Shown: positions 9,430-21,568 of the stretch, piece after piece
Numbering within the stretch: the first letter of the stretch is position 1
Layout of the letters: each line of letters opens with the position of its first letter
Assembly (NCBI RefSeq): GCF_001429785.1
Contig: NZ_LMJF01000001.1
Coordinates: 631,486-695,485 of the forward strand
Origin: Lysobacter sp. Root916
GTDB taxonomy: Bacteria > Pseudomonadota > Gammaproteobacteria > Xanthomonadales > Xanthomonadaceae
Length of the DNA: 64,000 bases
Direction of reading: 5' to 3'
Made by a program: the position numbers and the translations under genes
The notes under the pieces: model-generated
The model's database searches: none
Told to the model about the DNA's origin: nothing
What the model saw: the letters and a program-made list of their open reading frames with translations, nothing else

Positions 9430-9714
9430 CTAAAAGCGGGTGTTTTCGCTGAAGGGCAACGGGATTCCATGCTCTCCCAGCACGACTTTGTAGTGAATGA
9501 GGTAGTCCCACAGGCGGTTGCGAAGGTCGTTGAGATCGTCATACGCGCCGGTACCACGTAACGAATCGACATCCGCCAGAATATCGTCGGCTTGGCGGCA
9601 AAGCGCATGGAGAGAGTCGTCCTGAATCAGGACCCCAGGAAACTTGCGCTGAGGGTGTCGAAGAACGGCGGCGTTGCTCTGGTCGGAGTAGATCTCGACG
9701 GTGTCTGTGCGCAT
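9430..9714 (-). CDS. Small protein of unknown function (possibly DUF6959-like)
   Basis: A 94-residue protein starting MRTDTVEIYSDQSNAAVLRH and containing RKFPGVLIQDDSLHALCRQA. The NAAV...RHP...RKFPGVLIQ.DSL pattern resembles, from memory, a small family of unknown function (DUF6959). A helical C-terminal half follows. It lies upstream of the 87-residue gene on the same strand, 43 bases away, and may be co-transcribed with it. Confidence 0.6.
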   Translation of the reverse strand: MRTDTVEIYSDQSNAAVLRHPQRKFPGVLIQDDSLHALCRQADDILADVDSLRGTGAYDDLNDLRNRLWDYLIHYKVVLGEHGIPLPFSENTRF

Positions 9715-9760
9715 GAGCTATTTACCTAGAGTTTGAAACCTGCCCGCTTTGTCTGGGCTG

Positions 9761-10486
9761 TCAGGCCTCTTCTATCGATTCAGCCTGGGGCTTCCTGATA
9801 TCGCGTCGCAAAGTGTCGTCGAAGGTGCCGAAGCAGCATTGCCAGCCGTACTGACTGAAGGAGTACAGGCCGACGCTGGCCGGATCGCGTTCCAAGCCGG
9901 CTGGCAGCGGATGCGGATGGGCCTGTTTCAGGATATGGCTGCGCACCAGGTAGTCGACCTGCCTGACCACGTAGCGGTAGTCCATGCCCGGGCCGCTGGA
10001 CGTGGCCAGAATCTGATGGATGACCAGCGCGCTGCTGGTGGTGGTGAAGTGCGCCAGGAAGGTCAGCGCGCCGGTCCAGCTGCGGCAGAAGTAGATCCGG
10101 TCGGCGTATAGATAGATGTCCCACTTCTCTTCCATGCGCGAGGCATGGAACAGGACGCCGTCCGTGGTTTCGCCGTCGAAGGGATACTCCAGCCGGCATT
10201 CCAGGGCGACCGCGCCGGACGGCACCAGGCCGATGTGTTCCTGCCCCAGGCTGGCGCGCAGGGTCGAGAAGGAGGTGGCAATGGCCGGGTCCTGCGTGGT
10301 CGACAGCATCGACCGGACGAAGGCCAGGCAGTCGTAGCCGTTCACGGTGAAGGGATTCTTCGGGTCGTCCTTTTCCAGCCATTGGACGGCCGGCTGCGAC
10401 TCGTTGAGTACGGGCCCTGCTGCGGGCGTGGTGCCGTCGGCGCCCGAGGTCTTGCTGCCAAACATGTTGCGGAAAAATTTGATCAT
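9761..10486 (-). CDS. Unknown 241-residue protein
   Basis: Begins MIKFFRNMFGSKTSGADG and has a polar linker, then a globular part with YLYADRIYFCRSWTGALTFL and SSALVIHQILAT. There is no signal peptide or obvious membrane segment. No family recognised. The aromatic-rich strand pattern and context (small unknown genes and a CbrC relative) suggest an accessory or stress-related role, which I cannot prove. Confidence 0.65.
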   Translation of the reverse strand: MIKFFRNMFGSKTSGADGTTPAAGPVLNESQPAVQWLEKDDPKNPFTVNGYDCLAFVRSMLSTTQDPAIATSFSTLRASLGQEHIGLVPSGAVALECRLEYPFDGETTDGVLFHASRMEEKWDIYLYADRIYFCRSWTGALTFLAHFTTTSSALVIHQILATSSGPGMDYRYVVRQVDYLVRSHILKQAHPHPLPAGLERDPASVGLYSFSQYGWQCCFGTFDDTLRRDIRKPQAESIEEA

Positions 10487-10742
10487 GCGGACTCCCCCTT
10501 GGCCAGGCGCCCGAGTGATGCGGGATAGCGGCGCGATCGGGCTCGAAGACAGGATCGAGCCGCAGTCGCGCCCACGGGCGGCTGCGCTTGCCTAGGATGT
10601 ATCACATAGCGCGCTGCGATGCCCGTACGCGGCGAGCCGGTCCGCATGGTTTGCGCCTGACCGGTCGTGCTATCTACGACTGGAGACGCAACCGATTGTG
10701 CCCGGAGGCGTCCCGTTCAGCGGGTGCCGCTGCTAAGAGCAC

Positions 10743-11285
10743 TCAATCGCAGTCTTGATAGCCGCCGAAAGCGCCGCATTTCAAGCAGCGGAACAGATAC
10801 GCGCTGGGCGAGCCGTTCTTGTCCAAAGCAACGAACTGGCGTTGCCAGGCATCGTCCATCAGGCCGGTCGATGCTTGGATTGGCGATATGGCCTCCGGCC
10901 CGTACGCGAGCAGTTCCTTGTGTCCGACCCGGCCGACGAAAGCGCCAGCATCGCCACAATGCGTCCACCAGCGTTCTTGTTGCCATCCAGAGAACCCCGG
11001 CGTCCGGTGCGCGACTTCCCGAACCACGCCATCGGGCACTGCCTCCCAGTTGCCGTAATCGCCGATGCCGTCTTCGTCGGTGAAGCTTGCGCCAAACCTG
11101 TCGTGCGCCGAGCCGTCGGCGATGCACCACGGGCAAAGCGTCTCGTCGAGCTCAGCTTCGGCGTAGACCGGGCCGATGTAGACGTAACCCCCGACTTTGC
11201 CGCAGCAGGCACAGGCCGTGTCCGCTTCGATGATGTTGCCGGAAGCGATGGGATCCTCGTGGTATTTGAACTTGGGCAGCTCCAT
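10743..11285 (-). CDS. CbrC/UPF0167 family protein
   Basis: A 180-residue soluble protein with the cysteine pairs of the CbrC (UPF0167) family: CACCGKVGGYVYIGPVYAE near the N-terminus, LCPWCIADGSA, the SGWQQERWWTHCGDAGAF block and a C-terminal FRCLKCGAFGGYQDCD. The four CxxC-type pairs suggest zinc binding. E. coli CbrC is linked to colicin E2 tolerance; the molecular function is not known. It is the only recognisable member of the small-gene run around it. Confidence 0.8.
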   Translation of the reverse strand: MELPKFKYHEDPIASGNIIEADTACACCGKVGGYVYIGPVYAEAELDETLCPWCIADGSAHDRFGASFTDEDGIGDYGNWEAVPDGVVREVAHRTPGFSGWQQERWWTHCGDAGAFVGRVGHKELLAYGPEAISPIQASTGLMDDAWQRQFVALDKNGSPSAYLFRCLKCGAFGGYQDCD

Positions 11286-11343
11286 GCGGTGTCCTCAAGG
11301 TTGGCGCGCTCTCGCACAGAAACAGCTGCGTGCGCGGATATCG

Positions 11344-11625
11344 CTAGCGCTTGCCTGTCCGTGCCGCAAGCAAGCCCGCTGCCGCCGCAAAGATCAGCGC
11401 AAGCGACAGGTCGGTAGCGAAATAGACCAGGTGGAGGTCGTAGTTGTCGCAAGCCGAGGGCGAGCAATCGCCGCCGATTCTGTGAAAGGCGAGGGGAAAC
11501 CCGGCGACTTCCTGGCCGTCGCGCTGGTACGCATGGCGGGTGAGCAGGTAGGGCAGCGCATTGGCTAGCGAGGCGATGCCAGCCGCCGTCAGAAACGCTG
11601 TGAGGAATTTAGCCTTGGCTTGCAT
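11344..11625 (-). CDS. Small two-helix membrane protein, unknown
   Basis: A 93-residue protein with two hydrophobic segments (FLTAFLTAAGIASLANALPY and YFATDLSLALIFAAAAGLLA) flanking a periplasmic-looking loop with two cysteines (GGDCSPSACDNYD). It probably spans the inner membrane twice, with a possible disulfide in the loop. No family recognised. Confidence 0.6.
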   Translation of the reverse strand: MQAKAKFLTAFLTAAGIASLANALPYLLTRHAYQRDGQEVAGFPLAFHRIGGDCSPSACDNYDLHLVYFATDLSLALIFAAAAGLLAARTGKR

Positions 11626-11874
11626 GGCGACGTCCGATGTTCGGGCCTAGGGCCAGCCGCCCGGCGGCTTGGCCGCGGAGGCGGCGCATGTCGCTGCAGT
11701 ATGCGGTCGAGCGGCGCCAGCGCACAGCCTGTGTATGCGCCGGTGCCGCGTTTCCGGCACCGGTGCCGTCGATCGATTGCCTGGAGCCTGCGCCGCATCG
11801 GCGACAAACGCGGGAGCGCCGCGTCCGTCGCCGGTGTGTAGGTCGCGGCGGCCCGCAGGCTCGCTACGCGTCGA

Positions 11875-12441
11875 TCAATCCGCGCGCCCGGCGAACTCGC
11901 CGGTGGCGGTGTTCACCAGCACGCGTTCGCCGTTGACGATGTACTCGGGGACCATGATCTCGATGCCGGTCGAGAGCTTGGCCGGCTTCGGGCGCTTGGT
12001 GGCGGTGCCGCCCTTGAGTTCCGGCGGGGTCTCGATCACTTCCAGGGTCACGCTGGCCGGCAGCTGGATGGCGACCGGCTGGTCGTCGATGATCTGCACG
12101 TAGCAGCCCGACAGGTCGTCGACGATGTAGCCGGCGGCGTCGCCGATCACGTCGGCGTCGAGCGTGTACGGGGTGTAGTCCTCGTCGTCCAGGAACACGA
12201 AGGCGTCGCCGTCCTTGTACGAATAGGTCACCTGGCGGCGGCTGAGTTCGACTTCCTTGAGTTCGTCGTCGCCGCCGACACTAAGGTCGAACTTGGTGCC
12301 GCCCGGAACCGAGTACATGGTGAAGCGGAACTTGACGTTGCCGCCGCGGCCCTGCGGCGAGCTGCGTTCGATGTCGCGCACCTGGTACACGGTGTTGTTG
12401 TGCTCGATTACGTTACCTTTTTTGACGTCGTAGGCTTTCAT
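11875..12441 (-). CDS. efpL: Elongation factor P-like protein EfpL (YeiP)
   Basis: A 188-residue three-domain EF-P paralogue starting [17 protein letters not shown]. The EF-P-type tip loop reads SSPQGRGGN, matching the YeiP/EfpL branch (E. coli SPTARG) rather than the lysine-tipped EF-P. Other family blocks are [13 protein letters not shown] [29 protein letters not shown] and the C-terminal GEFAGRAD. The family binds ribosomes and helps with stalling motifs. It stands alone. The upstream gap holds an inverted GGGATTCGGGATT repeat. Confidence 0.93.
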   Translation of the reverse strand: MKAYDVKKGNVIEHNNTVYQVRDIERSSPQGRGGNVKFRFTMYSVPGGTKFDLSVGGDDELKEVELSRRQVTYSYKDGDAFVFLDDEDYTPYTLDADVIGDAAGYIVDDLSGCYVQIIDDQPVAIQLPASVTLEVIETPPELKGGTATKRPKPAKLSTGIEIMVPEYIVNGERVLVNTATGEFAGRAD

Positions 12442-12445
12442 GGGC

Positions 12446-12556
12446 TTGGGATTCGAGATTAGGGATTCGGGATTGGCAGGAGCAGGTCGGGCGGCGATGG
12501 TTCGGGGTGGAGCGGGTGCTTATGGCGAATCCCGAATCTCCAACCCCGAATCCCGG
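12446..12556. repeat. Inverted GGGATTCGGGATT-type repeat pair
   Basis: GGGATTCGAGATTAGGGATT near 12446-12465 continues into CGGGATTGG. Near 12527-12556 the complementary CGAATCCCGAATCTCC and CCCCGAATCCCGG occur. The two arms face each other across about 55 bases between efpL and the SDR gene, like a REP doublet of a family different from the GGAGCGGCG type. Confidence 0.7.
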
Positions 12557-12564
12557 CTCCTGAC

Positions 12565-13335
12565 TTACTTAGGCGCCAAACGGGTCGCGCCGTCGAGACG
12601 GATGGTCTCGCCGTTGAGGTAGGTGTTGCCCAGGATGTAGGCGACCAGGTCGGCGAACTCCTGCGGGCGGCCCAGGCGCGAGGGGAAGGGAATCGACGCG
12701 CTCAGCGACTGCTGCACCGACTCGGGCATGCCGTCGACCATCGGGGTCCAGAAGATGCCCGGGGCGATGGTCATCACGCGGATGCCGAAGCGCGCCAGTT
12801 CGCGCGCCATCGGCAGGGTCATGCCGACCACGCCGCCCTTGGACGCCGAGTACGCGGCCTGGCCGATCTGGCCCTCGTAGGCGGCGACCGAGGCGGTGTT
12901 GACGATCACGCCGCGCTCGCCGTCGGTGCCGGCCTCGTTGTGCTGCATCAGGTTGGCGGCGGCCTTGGCGACGTTGAAGCTGCCGACCAGGTTGACCATC
13001 ACCGTGCCCTGGAACTGCGCCAGCGGCATCGGCGCGTCCTTGCCCAGCACGCGGCCGGCGCCGAGGATGCCGGCGCAGTTGATGGCGACGTTGAGGCCGC
13101 CGAGGAAGTCGCGGGCCGCGGCGACGTTGGCGACCACGCCGGCTTCGTCGGCGACGTCGGTGCGGAAGTAGCGGGCATTATCGGCGCCGAGTTCGGCGAC
13201 CGCGCTGGCGCCCTTGTCGTCGTTGAGGTCGAACAGGGCGACCTTGCCGCCGTGGGCCACCAGGTGCTGGGCGACCGCGAGGCCGAGGCCGGAGACGCCG
13301 CCGGTGACGATGGCGCGCACGGTGTCGAGTTGCAT
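12565..13335 (-). CDS. Short-chain dehydrogenase, 3-hydroxyacyl-CoA dehydrogenase type 2-like
   Basis: A 256-residue SDR. The NAD site is TGGVSGLGLAV (about 11-21), the NAG-type motif is NCAGILG, catalytic Ser is in NTASVAAYEG and YxxxK is YSASK. The pattern RVLGKDAPMPLAQFQGTVMV and IAPGIFWTPMV fits the HSD10/FadB2-like 3-hydroxy-2-methylbutyryl-CoA dehydrogenase group, which oxidises short branched 3-hydroxyacyl-CoA (isoleucine breakdown). The substrate is inferred from family resemblance and from neighbouring branched-chain catabolic genes. Confidence 0.85.
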   Translation of the reverse strand: MQLDTVRAIVTGGVSGLGLAVAQHLVAHGGKVALFDLNDDKGASAVAELGADNARYFRTDVADEAGVVANVAAARDFLGGLNVAINCAGILGAGRVLGKDAPMPLAQFQGTVMVNLVGSFNVAKAAANLMQHNEAGTDGERGVIVNTASVAAYEGQIGQAAYSASKGGVVGMTLPMARELARFGIRVMTIAPGIFWTPMVDGMPESVQQSLSASIPFPSRLGRPQEFADLVAYILGNTYLNGETIRLDGATRLAPK

Positions 13336-13365
13336 AGGAAGGTCCGGTCGGGGAAAACGGCGATT

Positions 13366-14727
13366 TTACCGGACTGGCTGGGCCGCCGCTGGCGCCGGCG
13401 CCGGCGCGTCGCGGCCCGGTTCGCGATAGACCACGCCGTCCTTCACCACCAGCACCGGCTGCTTCAGGGCCCTGATGTCCTGGCTGGGGTCGCCGGCGAA
13501 CGCGGCCAGATCGGCGCGCAGGCCCGGCGCGATCCGGCCCAGGCGCTCGGACTGGCGCAGGATGCGCGCGGCCACCGAGGTGCAGGCGCGCAGGGCTTGG
13601 GCCGGGGACATGCCCAGTTGGGCCATCCACACCGGCTCGCGGTAGTTGTCGCCATGGCGGAACACGCCGACGTCGCTGCCGCAGCCGATCGTGGTCTTTT
13701 CCGCCAGCGCGGTGCGGAACGCCTGTTCGGCTTCGCGCAGCTTTGGTGTGGGCGGGGTTTGGCCGGGGACGTAGCCGGCGTAATACTGCTCGGTGGACTC
13801 CACCGCGGTCAGGGTGGGCAGATAGGCGACGTTGCGTTCGCGCATCAGGCGGAAGGTCGCGGCGCTGCCGCCGTAGCCGTGTTCGATGCTGTCCACGCCG
13901 GCTTCGATCGCCAGGCGCATGCCGGCGTCGCTGGCCGCGTGCGCGGCGACCGGACGGCCACTGAGGTGGGCGGCGTCGACCAGGGCGCGCAGTTCGGCGG
14001 CGCTGAAGGTGGGTTGGGCGCTGCCGTCGGCGCCGATGCGGTAGTCAGCATAGACCTTGATCCAGTCGGCGCCGTGGCCGGCCTGCTCGCGCACCGCGCG
14101 CACGGTCTCGTCGACGCCGCTGACCTCCTGCGCGCCGCCAGGCAATTCGATGTCGTCACGGAAGCCGCGCGGGCCGGGGCCGTAGCTGGCGGTGGCGACG
14201 ATGGCGCGCGTGGCCACGAACAGGCGCGGGCCCGGGATCAGGCCCTCGTCGATCGCGCGCTTGAGCGAAAGATCGGCGTAGCCGGCGCCTTCGGTGCCCA
14301 GGTCGCGCAAGCTGGTGTAGCCCGCGCGCAGGGTCGCGCCGGCGTGACGCGCGGCGAGCAGGGTGCGGTAGGCCTCGGGCTCCTTCAGCACCTGATCGTT
14401 CCAGGGGGTCTCGTTGTAGGGGTGCAGGAACAGATGCGCGTGCAGGTCGATCAGGCCCGGCGTCAGGGTGGCGCCGGGCAGGTCGATGCGGCGTGCGTCG
14501 GCGGGCGCTTCAATCCCATCGGCGGGCCCGGCCGCGACGATGGCGCCGTCGCGTACCAGCACGGCCCAGTTCGCGTGCGAGGGGCTGTCGTCGCCGGTCC
14601 AGACGCGCTCGGGGCGCAGCAGCAGGGTTTCGCCGCGTGCGGCGGGTTTGGGGTCGGCAGCGTGGGCGAGTCCGGCGGTCAGAGCGAGCAACAAACCGGA
14701 AAGCGACAGGCGCAGGCGGTGGTTCAT
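13366..14727 (-). CDS. Secreted metal-dependent amidohydrolase
   Basis: A 453-residue exported amidohydrolase. The ATG at 14727 gives a signal peptide (MNHRLRLSLSGLLLALTAGL ending AHAA); the upstream in-frame extension runs through a GATCCCCGCC repeat and is rejected. The metal-site HxH is DLHAHLF, and later family blocks include AGYTSLRDLGTEG, VAAHAASDAGM, SIEHGYGG and CGSDVGVFRHGDN. It belongs to the imidazolonepropionase/Xaa-Pro dipeptidase-like branch seen in Lysobacter periplasm. Natural substrate is unknown. Confidence 0.88.
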   Translation of the reverse strand: MNHRLRLSLSGLLLALTAGLAHAADPKPAARGETLLLRPERVWTGDDSPSHANWAVLVRDGAIVAAGPADGIEAPADARRIDLPGATLTPGLIDLHAHLFLHPYNETPWNDQVLKEPEAYRTLLAARHAGATLRAGYTSLRDLGTEGAGYADLSLKRAIDEGLIPGPRLFVATRAIVATASYGPGPRGFRDDIELPGGAQEVSGVDETVRAVREQAGHGADWIKVYADYRIGADGSAQPTFSAAELRALVDAAHLSGRPVAAHAASDAGMRLAIEAGVDSIEHGYGGSAATFRLMRERNVAYLPTLTAVESTEQYYAGYVPGQTPPTPKLREAEQAFRTALAEKTTIGCGSDVGVFRHGDNYREPVWMAQLGMSPAQALRACTSVAARILRQSERLGRIAPGLRADLAAFAGDPSQDIRALKQPVLVVKDGVVYREPGRDAPAPAPAAAQPVR

Positions 14728-14776
14728 CGGCGGACCTTGCGGGGAAGGTTGAGTGGCTTGGCGCGGTCTGGCGCTG

Positions 14777-14812
14777 AAGCCACTGGATCCCCGCCTTCGC
14801 GGGGATGACGAC
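14777..14812. repeat. GGATCCCCGCC...GGCGGGGAT-type palindrome
   Basis: ATCCCCGCCTTCGCGGGGAT forms a tight hairpin upstream of the amidohydrolase, of the dispersed type common in proteobacterial intergenic DNA. No gene in this gap. Confidence 0.6.
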
Positions 14813-14920
14813 AAGAAGGCAGGCGACGGCAAGAACGCCTGGGCGATGGAAAGAAACCAGACCCGGGATGACGCAGGAACGCGAAGGTCGGAGCGAGAGC
14901 AGAGGCCGTCTCTTGCGCGC

Positions 14921-17497
14921 TTAACCCGGCAGCACCAGCGGCGAGCGGTAGTACTGCTGCAGCTCGTCCGGCATCAGGCCCGGCGCGAACAAAAAGCCCT
15001 GGCCGATCTCGACGCCGAGCGAGAGCAGGAAGGCGCGTTGGCGCTCGGTTTCCACGCCCTCGGCGACCAGGCCCAGGCCCAGGCTGCGGGCGATGCCGGT
15101 CACCGCCTGGCAAACCGCGACGTCGGACTGGTTGTCGGGCACGCCCTGCACGAACAGCTGGCTGAGCTTGAGGCCGTGGATGGGCAGGCGGCGCAGGTAG
15201 TTGAGCGCGCTGTAGCCTTCGCCGAAATCGTCGATGGTCAGCATCACGCCCATCTCGCGCAGGGCGTGGAAGGTGCGCATGGTGTCGGGCACGTCCTCGA
15301 TCAGCACGCGTTCGGTGAATTCCAGTTCCAGCGCGGTGCCGGGCAGGCCGGACTCGGCCAGGGCCGCGGCCACGGAGCTGGCCAGGTCCTCGCCCAGGAA
15401 CTGGCGATAGGACACGTTGACCGCGACCCGGTGCACGTCCAGGCCGCGCTCGTGCCAGCGCCGCAACTGCCGGCAGGCTTCCTTCAGCACCCAACCGCCG
15501 ATGCCGACGATGTCGCCGGTGGTTTCGGCGTGGTCGATGAAGCGGTCCGGGCGCATCTCGCCCAGCGATTGGTTGCGCCACCGGATCAGCGCTTCGACTG
15601 CGACCACCGAGCCGTCGGCCAGATTGACCTGAGGCTGATAGACCAGATGGAACTCGTCGTTGTGGACCGCGCGGCGCAGGTGGGTTTCCAACTGCAGGCG
15701 GTGCAACTGCTGTTCGGCCAGCTCCGGCGTGAAGCTCTGCCAGCCGTTGCGGCCGCGGCGCTTGCTGTCGTACATGGCGACGTCGGCGCTCTGGATCAGT
15801 TGCTGCGACCGCACCCCGTCGATCGGGGCCTGGGCGATGCCGATGCTGGCGGTGATGCTGAATTCCTCGCCGTCCAGGCGGAAGCTGTCGCCGAAGATTT
15901 CGAGGATGGAATCGGCCAGACGCTCGGACAGCGCCGGGTCGTTGCCGGTTTCGCACACCACCAGGAATTCGTCGCCGCCGAAGCGCGCGATCAGTCCCTC
16001 GCTGCCGACCGCGCGCTGGATGCGGCGCGCGGCCGAAGCCAGCAGACGGTCGCCGGCGGCGTGGCCGAGCACATCGTTGACCACCTTGAAGCGGTCGAGG
16101 TCGATGTACAGCACCGCCAGCGCCGCTCGGTTGGGGTCGTCCAGCCGGCTTTCCAGTTCCGACAGCACGGCGTCGCGATTGAGCAGGCCGGTGAGCGGAT
16201 CGCTGCGCGCCTGGATGCGCAGGTTCTCCTCGTCGTGCTTACGTTCGGTGATGTCCTGCAGGGTGCCAATCAGGCGCGCGTTGAGCGCGTCGGCGGCTTC
16301 GGCCTGGGCGATGGTGCGCACCCAGAAGCCGCGCCCGTCGGCGCGCATGCCCTGCAGTTCCAGATCGATGTTGCGGCCGAACGCGATCGCGTGGTCGAGC
16401 GCGTCGCGCAGGCGCAGGCGGTCGCCGGGACGCAGGCAGTTGAGCATCTCGCCCATGCTGGCCGGCGCGGGATCGTGGCCGAGGATGCGCTGCGCTTCCT
16501 CGGTGAGGTAAAGCAGGTCCGGGCCGGCTTCCCATTCCCAGCCGCCGATCTGGGCCAGGCTCTGGGCGCGGTCGAACAGGGCGCTGTCGCGCTTGATCGC
16601 GGTGACGTCGGTGAACATCGACAGCACCTGGTTCGGGCGGTCGCCGCCGGCCGGGAACTGCGGCAGCGCGGTCACCGTCAGCCAGATCAGGTTGCGGCGC
16701 TCGCGGTGGTACAGGCCCAGCACCATGCTGTCGACGCGCTTGCCGGTGTCGAGCGCGCGCTGGGCCGGAAATTCCTTCTGGCTCAGTTCGCGGCCGTGCT
16801 CGTCGATCACCATCCAGTGCTCGGAGCGCATTTCCTCGTCGGCGCTGTGCTGGTGGCCCAGGCCCATGATGCGCATGGCCGCGCCGTTGGCGTAGATCAC
16901 CCGGAAGTCGGGGTCGTGGACCACGATGCCGCGGTCGATGGTCTCCATCAGCTCGCGATAGCGCAGCTCGGCGTCGCGGCGGCCGCTGAGGTCGCGCGCG
17001 ACCGCGACGATGCAGCGCCGTCCTTCGTGCTCGAAGCCGGCCGAATGCACCTCGACCGGGAAGCGGGTGCCGTCGCCGCGCATGTTGGTGACTTCGATGA
17101 CGTAGGTCTCGCCGCGATTGAGCGTTTCCCAGACCGGATTGAGGTGGTCGTGCGGCAATTCCGGGTTAAGCACGTGGATGGGCTGGCCGACGATCTGATC
17201 GCGCGGGCGCCGGTAGGCGGCCATGCCGGCCTTGTTGAGGTCGAGCACGGTGCCGGCTTCGTCGAGGATGCTGACCGGGTCGGGCACCGCGTCGAACACC
17301 GCGCGGTAGCGCGTGTGCGCGACGTCGGCGTCGTCGCTGCTGCTGCGGATCGCCTCGGCGGCTTCCAGCAGCAGCGCGCGGGTGGCGTCGGACAGGCTGC
17401 TGTCGTGGCTGGCCAGCTCCAGCGCCGCCAGGGTCGAGGCCGCGTCCACCGGGGACGACGACACGGTCGGTTCGTTCCCGGGCGGATGCTGGCTCAT
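14921..17497 (-). CDS. PAS-PAS-PAS-GGDEF-EAL cyclic-di-GMP enzyme
   Basis: An 858-residue cytosolic protein. Three PAS-like segments cover about 65-430, followed by a GGDEF domain with an intact FGGDEF near residue 508 and an EAL domain with EALIRW near 634. The EAL domain keeps [15 protein letters not shown] and AEGVE, but the usual ELTE reads LEFTE and LKIDRSFV reads LKLSQLFV. The catalytic Asp pair and Lys are still present, so both activities are possible. The ATG overlaps the stop of the HMG-CoA lyase gene by 4 bases, so it is the distal gene of a leucine-catabolism operon. The start overlap fixes the start codon. Confidence 0.93.
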   Translation of the reverse strand: MSQHPPGNEPTVSSSPVDAASTLAALELASHDSSLSDATRALLLEAAEAIRSSSDDADVAHTRYRAVFDAVPDPVSILDEAGTVLDLNKAGMAAYRRPRDQIVGQPIHVLNPELPHDHLNPVWETLNRGETYVIEVTNMRGDGTRFPVEVHSAGFEHEGRRCIVAVARDLSGRRDAELRYRELMETIDRGIVVHDPDFRVIYANGAAMRIMGLGHQHSADEEMRSEHWMVIDEHGRELSQKEFPAQRALDTGKRVDSMVLGLYHRERRNLIWLTVTALPQFPAGGDRPNQVLSMFTDVTAIKRDSALFDRAQSLAQIGGWEWEAGPDLLYLTEEAQRILGHDPAPASMGEMLNCLRPGDRLRLRDALDHAIAFGRNIDLELQGMRADGRGFWVRTIAQAEAADALNARLIGTLQDITERKHDEENLRIQARSDPLTGLLNRDAVLSELESRLDDPNRAALAVLYIDLDRFKVVNDVLGHAAGDRLLASAARRIQRAVGSEGLIARFGGDEFLVVCETGNDPALSERLADSILEIFGDSFRLDGEEFSITASIGIAQAPIDGVRSQQLIQSADVAMYDSKRRGRNGWQSFTPELAEQQLHRLQLETHLRRAVHNDEFHLVYQPQVNLADGSVVAVEALIRWRNQSLGEMRPDRFIDHAETTGDIVGIGGWVLKEACRQLRRWHERGLDVHRVAVNVSYRQFLGEDLASSVAAALAESGLPGTALELEFTERVLIEDVPDTMRTFHALREMGVMLTIDDFGEGYSALNYLRRLPIHGLKLSQLFVQGVPDNQSDVAVCQAVTGIARSLGLGLVAEGVETERQRAFLLSLGVEIGQGFLFAPGLMPDELQQYYRSPLVLPG

Positions 17498-18387
17498 GCC
17501 GCCGCCAGCGCCTTGCCGACCTTGCTGCCGGTCTCGCGGCCGAGCAGGCCGGCCAGCCAGCGCCCGGTCTCGGCCAGCGCGTTCAAATCCACGCCGGTCT
17601 CGATGCCCAGGCCGTGCAGCATGTACACCACGTCCTCGCTGGCGACGTTGCCGCTGGCGCCCTTGGCGTAGGGGCAGCCGCCGGTGCCGGATACCGCCGA
17701 ATCCACCACCGCTACGCCTTCTTCCAGGCAGGCCAGGAGGTTGGACAGGGCCTGGCCGTAGGTGTCGTGGAAATGCACCGCCAGCGCCGGCATCGGCACT
17801 TCGGCGGCGACCGACTTCAGCATCGCGCGCGCCTTGCCGGGCGTGCCGACGCCGATGGTGTCGCCCAGGGAAATCTCGTAACAGCCCATCGCGTGCAGGG
17901 CCTTGGCCACGCGCACCACGTCGGCCACCGGCACCGCGCCCTGGTAAGGGCAGCCCAGCACGGTCGAGACGTAGCCGCGCACCGCCACGCCGTCGGCCTT
18001 GGCGCGCGCCAGCACCGGCGCGAAGCGGGCCAGCGATTCGTCGATGCTGGCGTTGATGTTTTTCTGGTTGAAGGCTTCCGAGGCCGCGGTGAACACCGCG
18101 ATTTCCTCCACGCCGACCGCGCGCGCGCGTTCGTAGCCTTGTTCGTTCGGCACCAGCACGGGGTAGTGCACGCCGGGTTTGCGCTGGATGCCGGCGAAGA
18201 CCTCGGCGGCGTCGGCCAACTGCGGTACCCACTTGGGGCTGACGAAGCTGGTCGCCTCGATGCTGCGCAGGCCGGTCGCGGACAGCCGATCGATCAGGGC
18301 GATCTTGTCGGCGGTCGCGATCTGCGCCTTCTCGTTCTGCAGCCCGTCGCGCGGGCCGACTTCGACGATGCGGACCGAAGGGGTCAT
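17494..18387 (-). CDS. hmgL: Hydroxymethylglutaryl-CoA lyase
   Basis: A 297-residue TIM-barrel lyase cleaving 3-hydroxy-3-methylglutaryl-CoA to acetyl-CoA and acetoacetate, the last step of leucine breakdown. Visible motifs are [11 protein letters not shown] at the N-terminus, [22 protein letters not shown] (metal-binding HxH-type) and [18 protein letters not shown] with the active-site cysteine. It overlaps both neighbours by 4 bases, between a lipoprotein gene and the GGDEF-EAL gene. Confidence 0.95.
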   Translation of the reverse strand: MTPSVRIVEVGPRDGLQNEKAQIATADKIALIDRLSATGLRSIEATSFVSPKWVPQLADAAEVFAGIQRKPGVHYPVLVPNEQGYERARAVGVEEIAVFTAASEAFNQKNINASIDESLARFAPVLARAKADGVAVRGYVSTVLGCPYQGAVPVADVVRVAKALHAMGCYEISLGDTIGVGTPGKARAMLKSVAAEVPMPALAVHFHDTYGQALSNLLACLEEGVAVVDSAVSGTGGCPYAKGASGNVASEDVVYMLHGLGIETGVDLNALAETGRWLAGLLGRETGSKVGKALAAA

Positions 18388-19006
18388 GGTGCGGCTCCAG
18401 GCGAGATCGCGACCGGCACGGTGCCGGCCACGCGTTGCAGTTGCAGTGCCGAGACCTCGGGCTTGAGCGGGCCGAACACCGGTTCCGGGCCCTGCGCGAG
18501 CAGTTGGGCGATGTTGCGTGCGTTGCCTTGCACCAGCACCGAGGAGGCGTCGCCATTCTGAAGCGGTCGCCCGCGTGCCTTGCCGTCGCGGATCGCGGCG
18601 TTGACCCGGTCCGGATCGGGCAGCCAGGCCTGGAGGCGGTCGCCTTCGATGCGATAGGCCACCATGAACACCGCGTGCCTGGGCACGCTGTCCTCGAGCT
18701 TGATTTCGCTTTCGCTGCCGAGCATGCGTTGGGCATGCTCGGGCGACAGCACCACGTAGCGGGTCGCGCCCTGGGTGTAGCCGCGCAGGCTGACCTCAAC
18801 CGCGCGCTCGTGCACCGGCCACCGCGCCCCGCATTTCGCGTCGACCACGATCTCGCGGCCGGGGCCGGGACCGTCGCGGTCGGCGTGCCAGCGCCCGACC
18901 AGGTCCGGGTCGCAGGCCAGCGTTTTCACGGGCGCGTGCTCGAACGCGACGCAGCCCGGCAGCGACAGCGCGAGCAGGACCGCGGCGACGAGGGCGGAGC
19001 GCAGGT

Positions 19007-19010
<4 letters not shown>
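18384..19010 (-). CDS. Putative lipoprotein, unknown function
   Basis: A 208-residue protein with a lipoprotein signal: [20 protein letters not shown], where LPGC is the lipobox. The mature part contains a [14 protein letters not shown] lipocalin-like or beta-rich segment and a repeated LL...G pattern near [11 protein letters not shown] do not recognise a family. The gene sits exactly between mccA and the HMG-CoA lyase gene with 4-base overlaps on both sides, so it is expressed with them. A role in leucine catabolism is not obvious for an envelope lipoprotein. Confidence 0.75.
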
Positions 19011-21016
<2,006 letters not shown>

Positions 21017-21066
21017 GCGGGGCTATCCTTCCCGGTCAGGGATGGGCGAGACGAGGGGCCGACGGG

Positions 21067-21453
21067 TCATGCCGGCGGCCGATGGCAGACCGCTTCGATG
21101 TTGTGCCCGTCGGGGTCCAACACAAACGCGGCGTAGTAATGCGGGTGGTAGCGCGGCCGCACACCGGGCGCGCCGTTGTCGCGTGCGCCGGCGGCCAGCG
21201 CGGCCTGGTGGAAGGCGTCGACCTGTTCGCGCGAGTCCGCGCTGAAGGCCACATGCAGCCGCCCGGACACGCTGTCGCCGCGACCGATCCAGAACAAGGG
21301 CCGGCCGGGCGGGCCGTAACCGGTGCCTTCGTGGCCGTCGTCGTCGCGCGCGATCTCCAGCACCGGCACCATCCCCAGCGGCGCCAGCGCACGCGTGTAG
21401 AAGGCGCGGCTGCGCGCCAGGTCGGAGACGGCGAAGTCGATGTGGTCGAGCAT
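21067..21453 (-). CDS. VOC/glyoxalase-fold protein
   Basis: A 128-residue VOC protein: MLDHIDFAVSDLARSRAFYT, GRLHVAFSADSREQVDAFHQ and a C-terminal LDPDGHNIEAVCH. The pattern of His and Glu metal ligands (H4, E near the end) is kept. It closely resembles the next VOC gene (21569-21958), so the two are probably paralogues. Substrate unknown; it is inserted between mccA and liuC. Confidence 0.85.
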   Translation of the reverse strand: MLDHIDFAVSDLARSRAFYTRALAPLGMVPVLEIARDDDGHEGTGYGPPGRPLFWIGRGDSVSGRLHVAFSADSREQVDAFHQAALAAGARDNGAPGVRPRYHPHYYAAFVLDPDGHNIEAVCHRPPA

Positions 21454-21568
21454 GCGGCTACCTACGGCCTCCGTGCGAATCGCGATTGGGGACGCTAGTG
21501 AACGCGGCGGCGCCGCGCGCGGTCAACTGCGCGCGAGCAGCCTGCACCGTTTCTGTGGTCTGCGTGAA

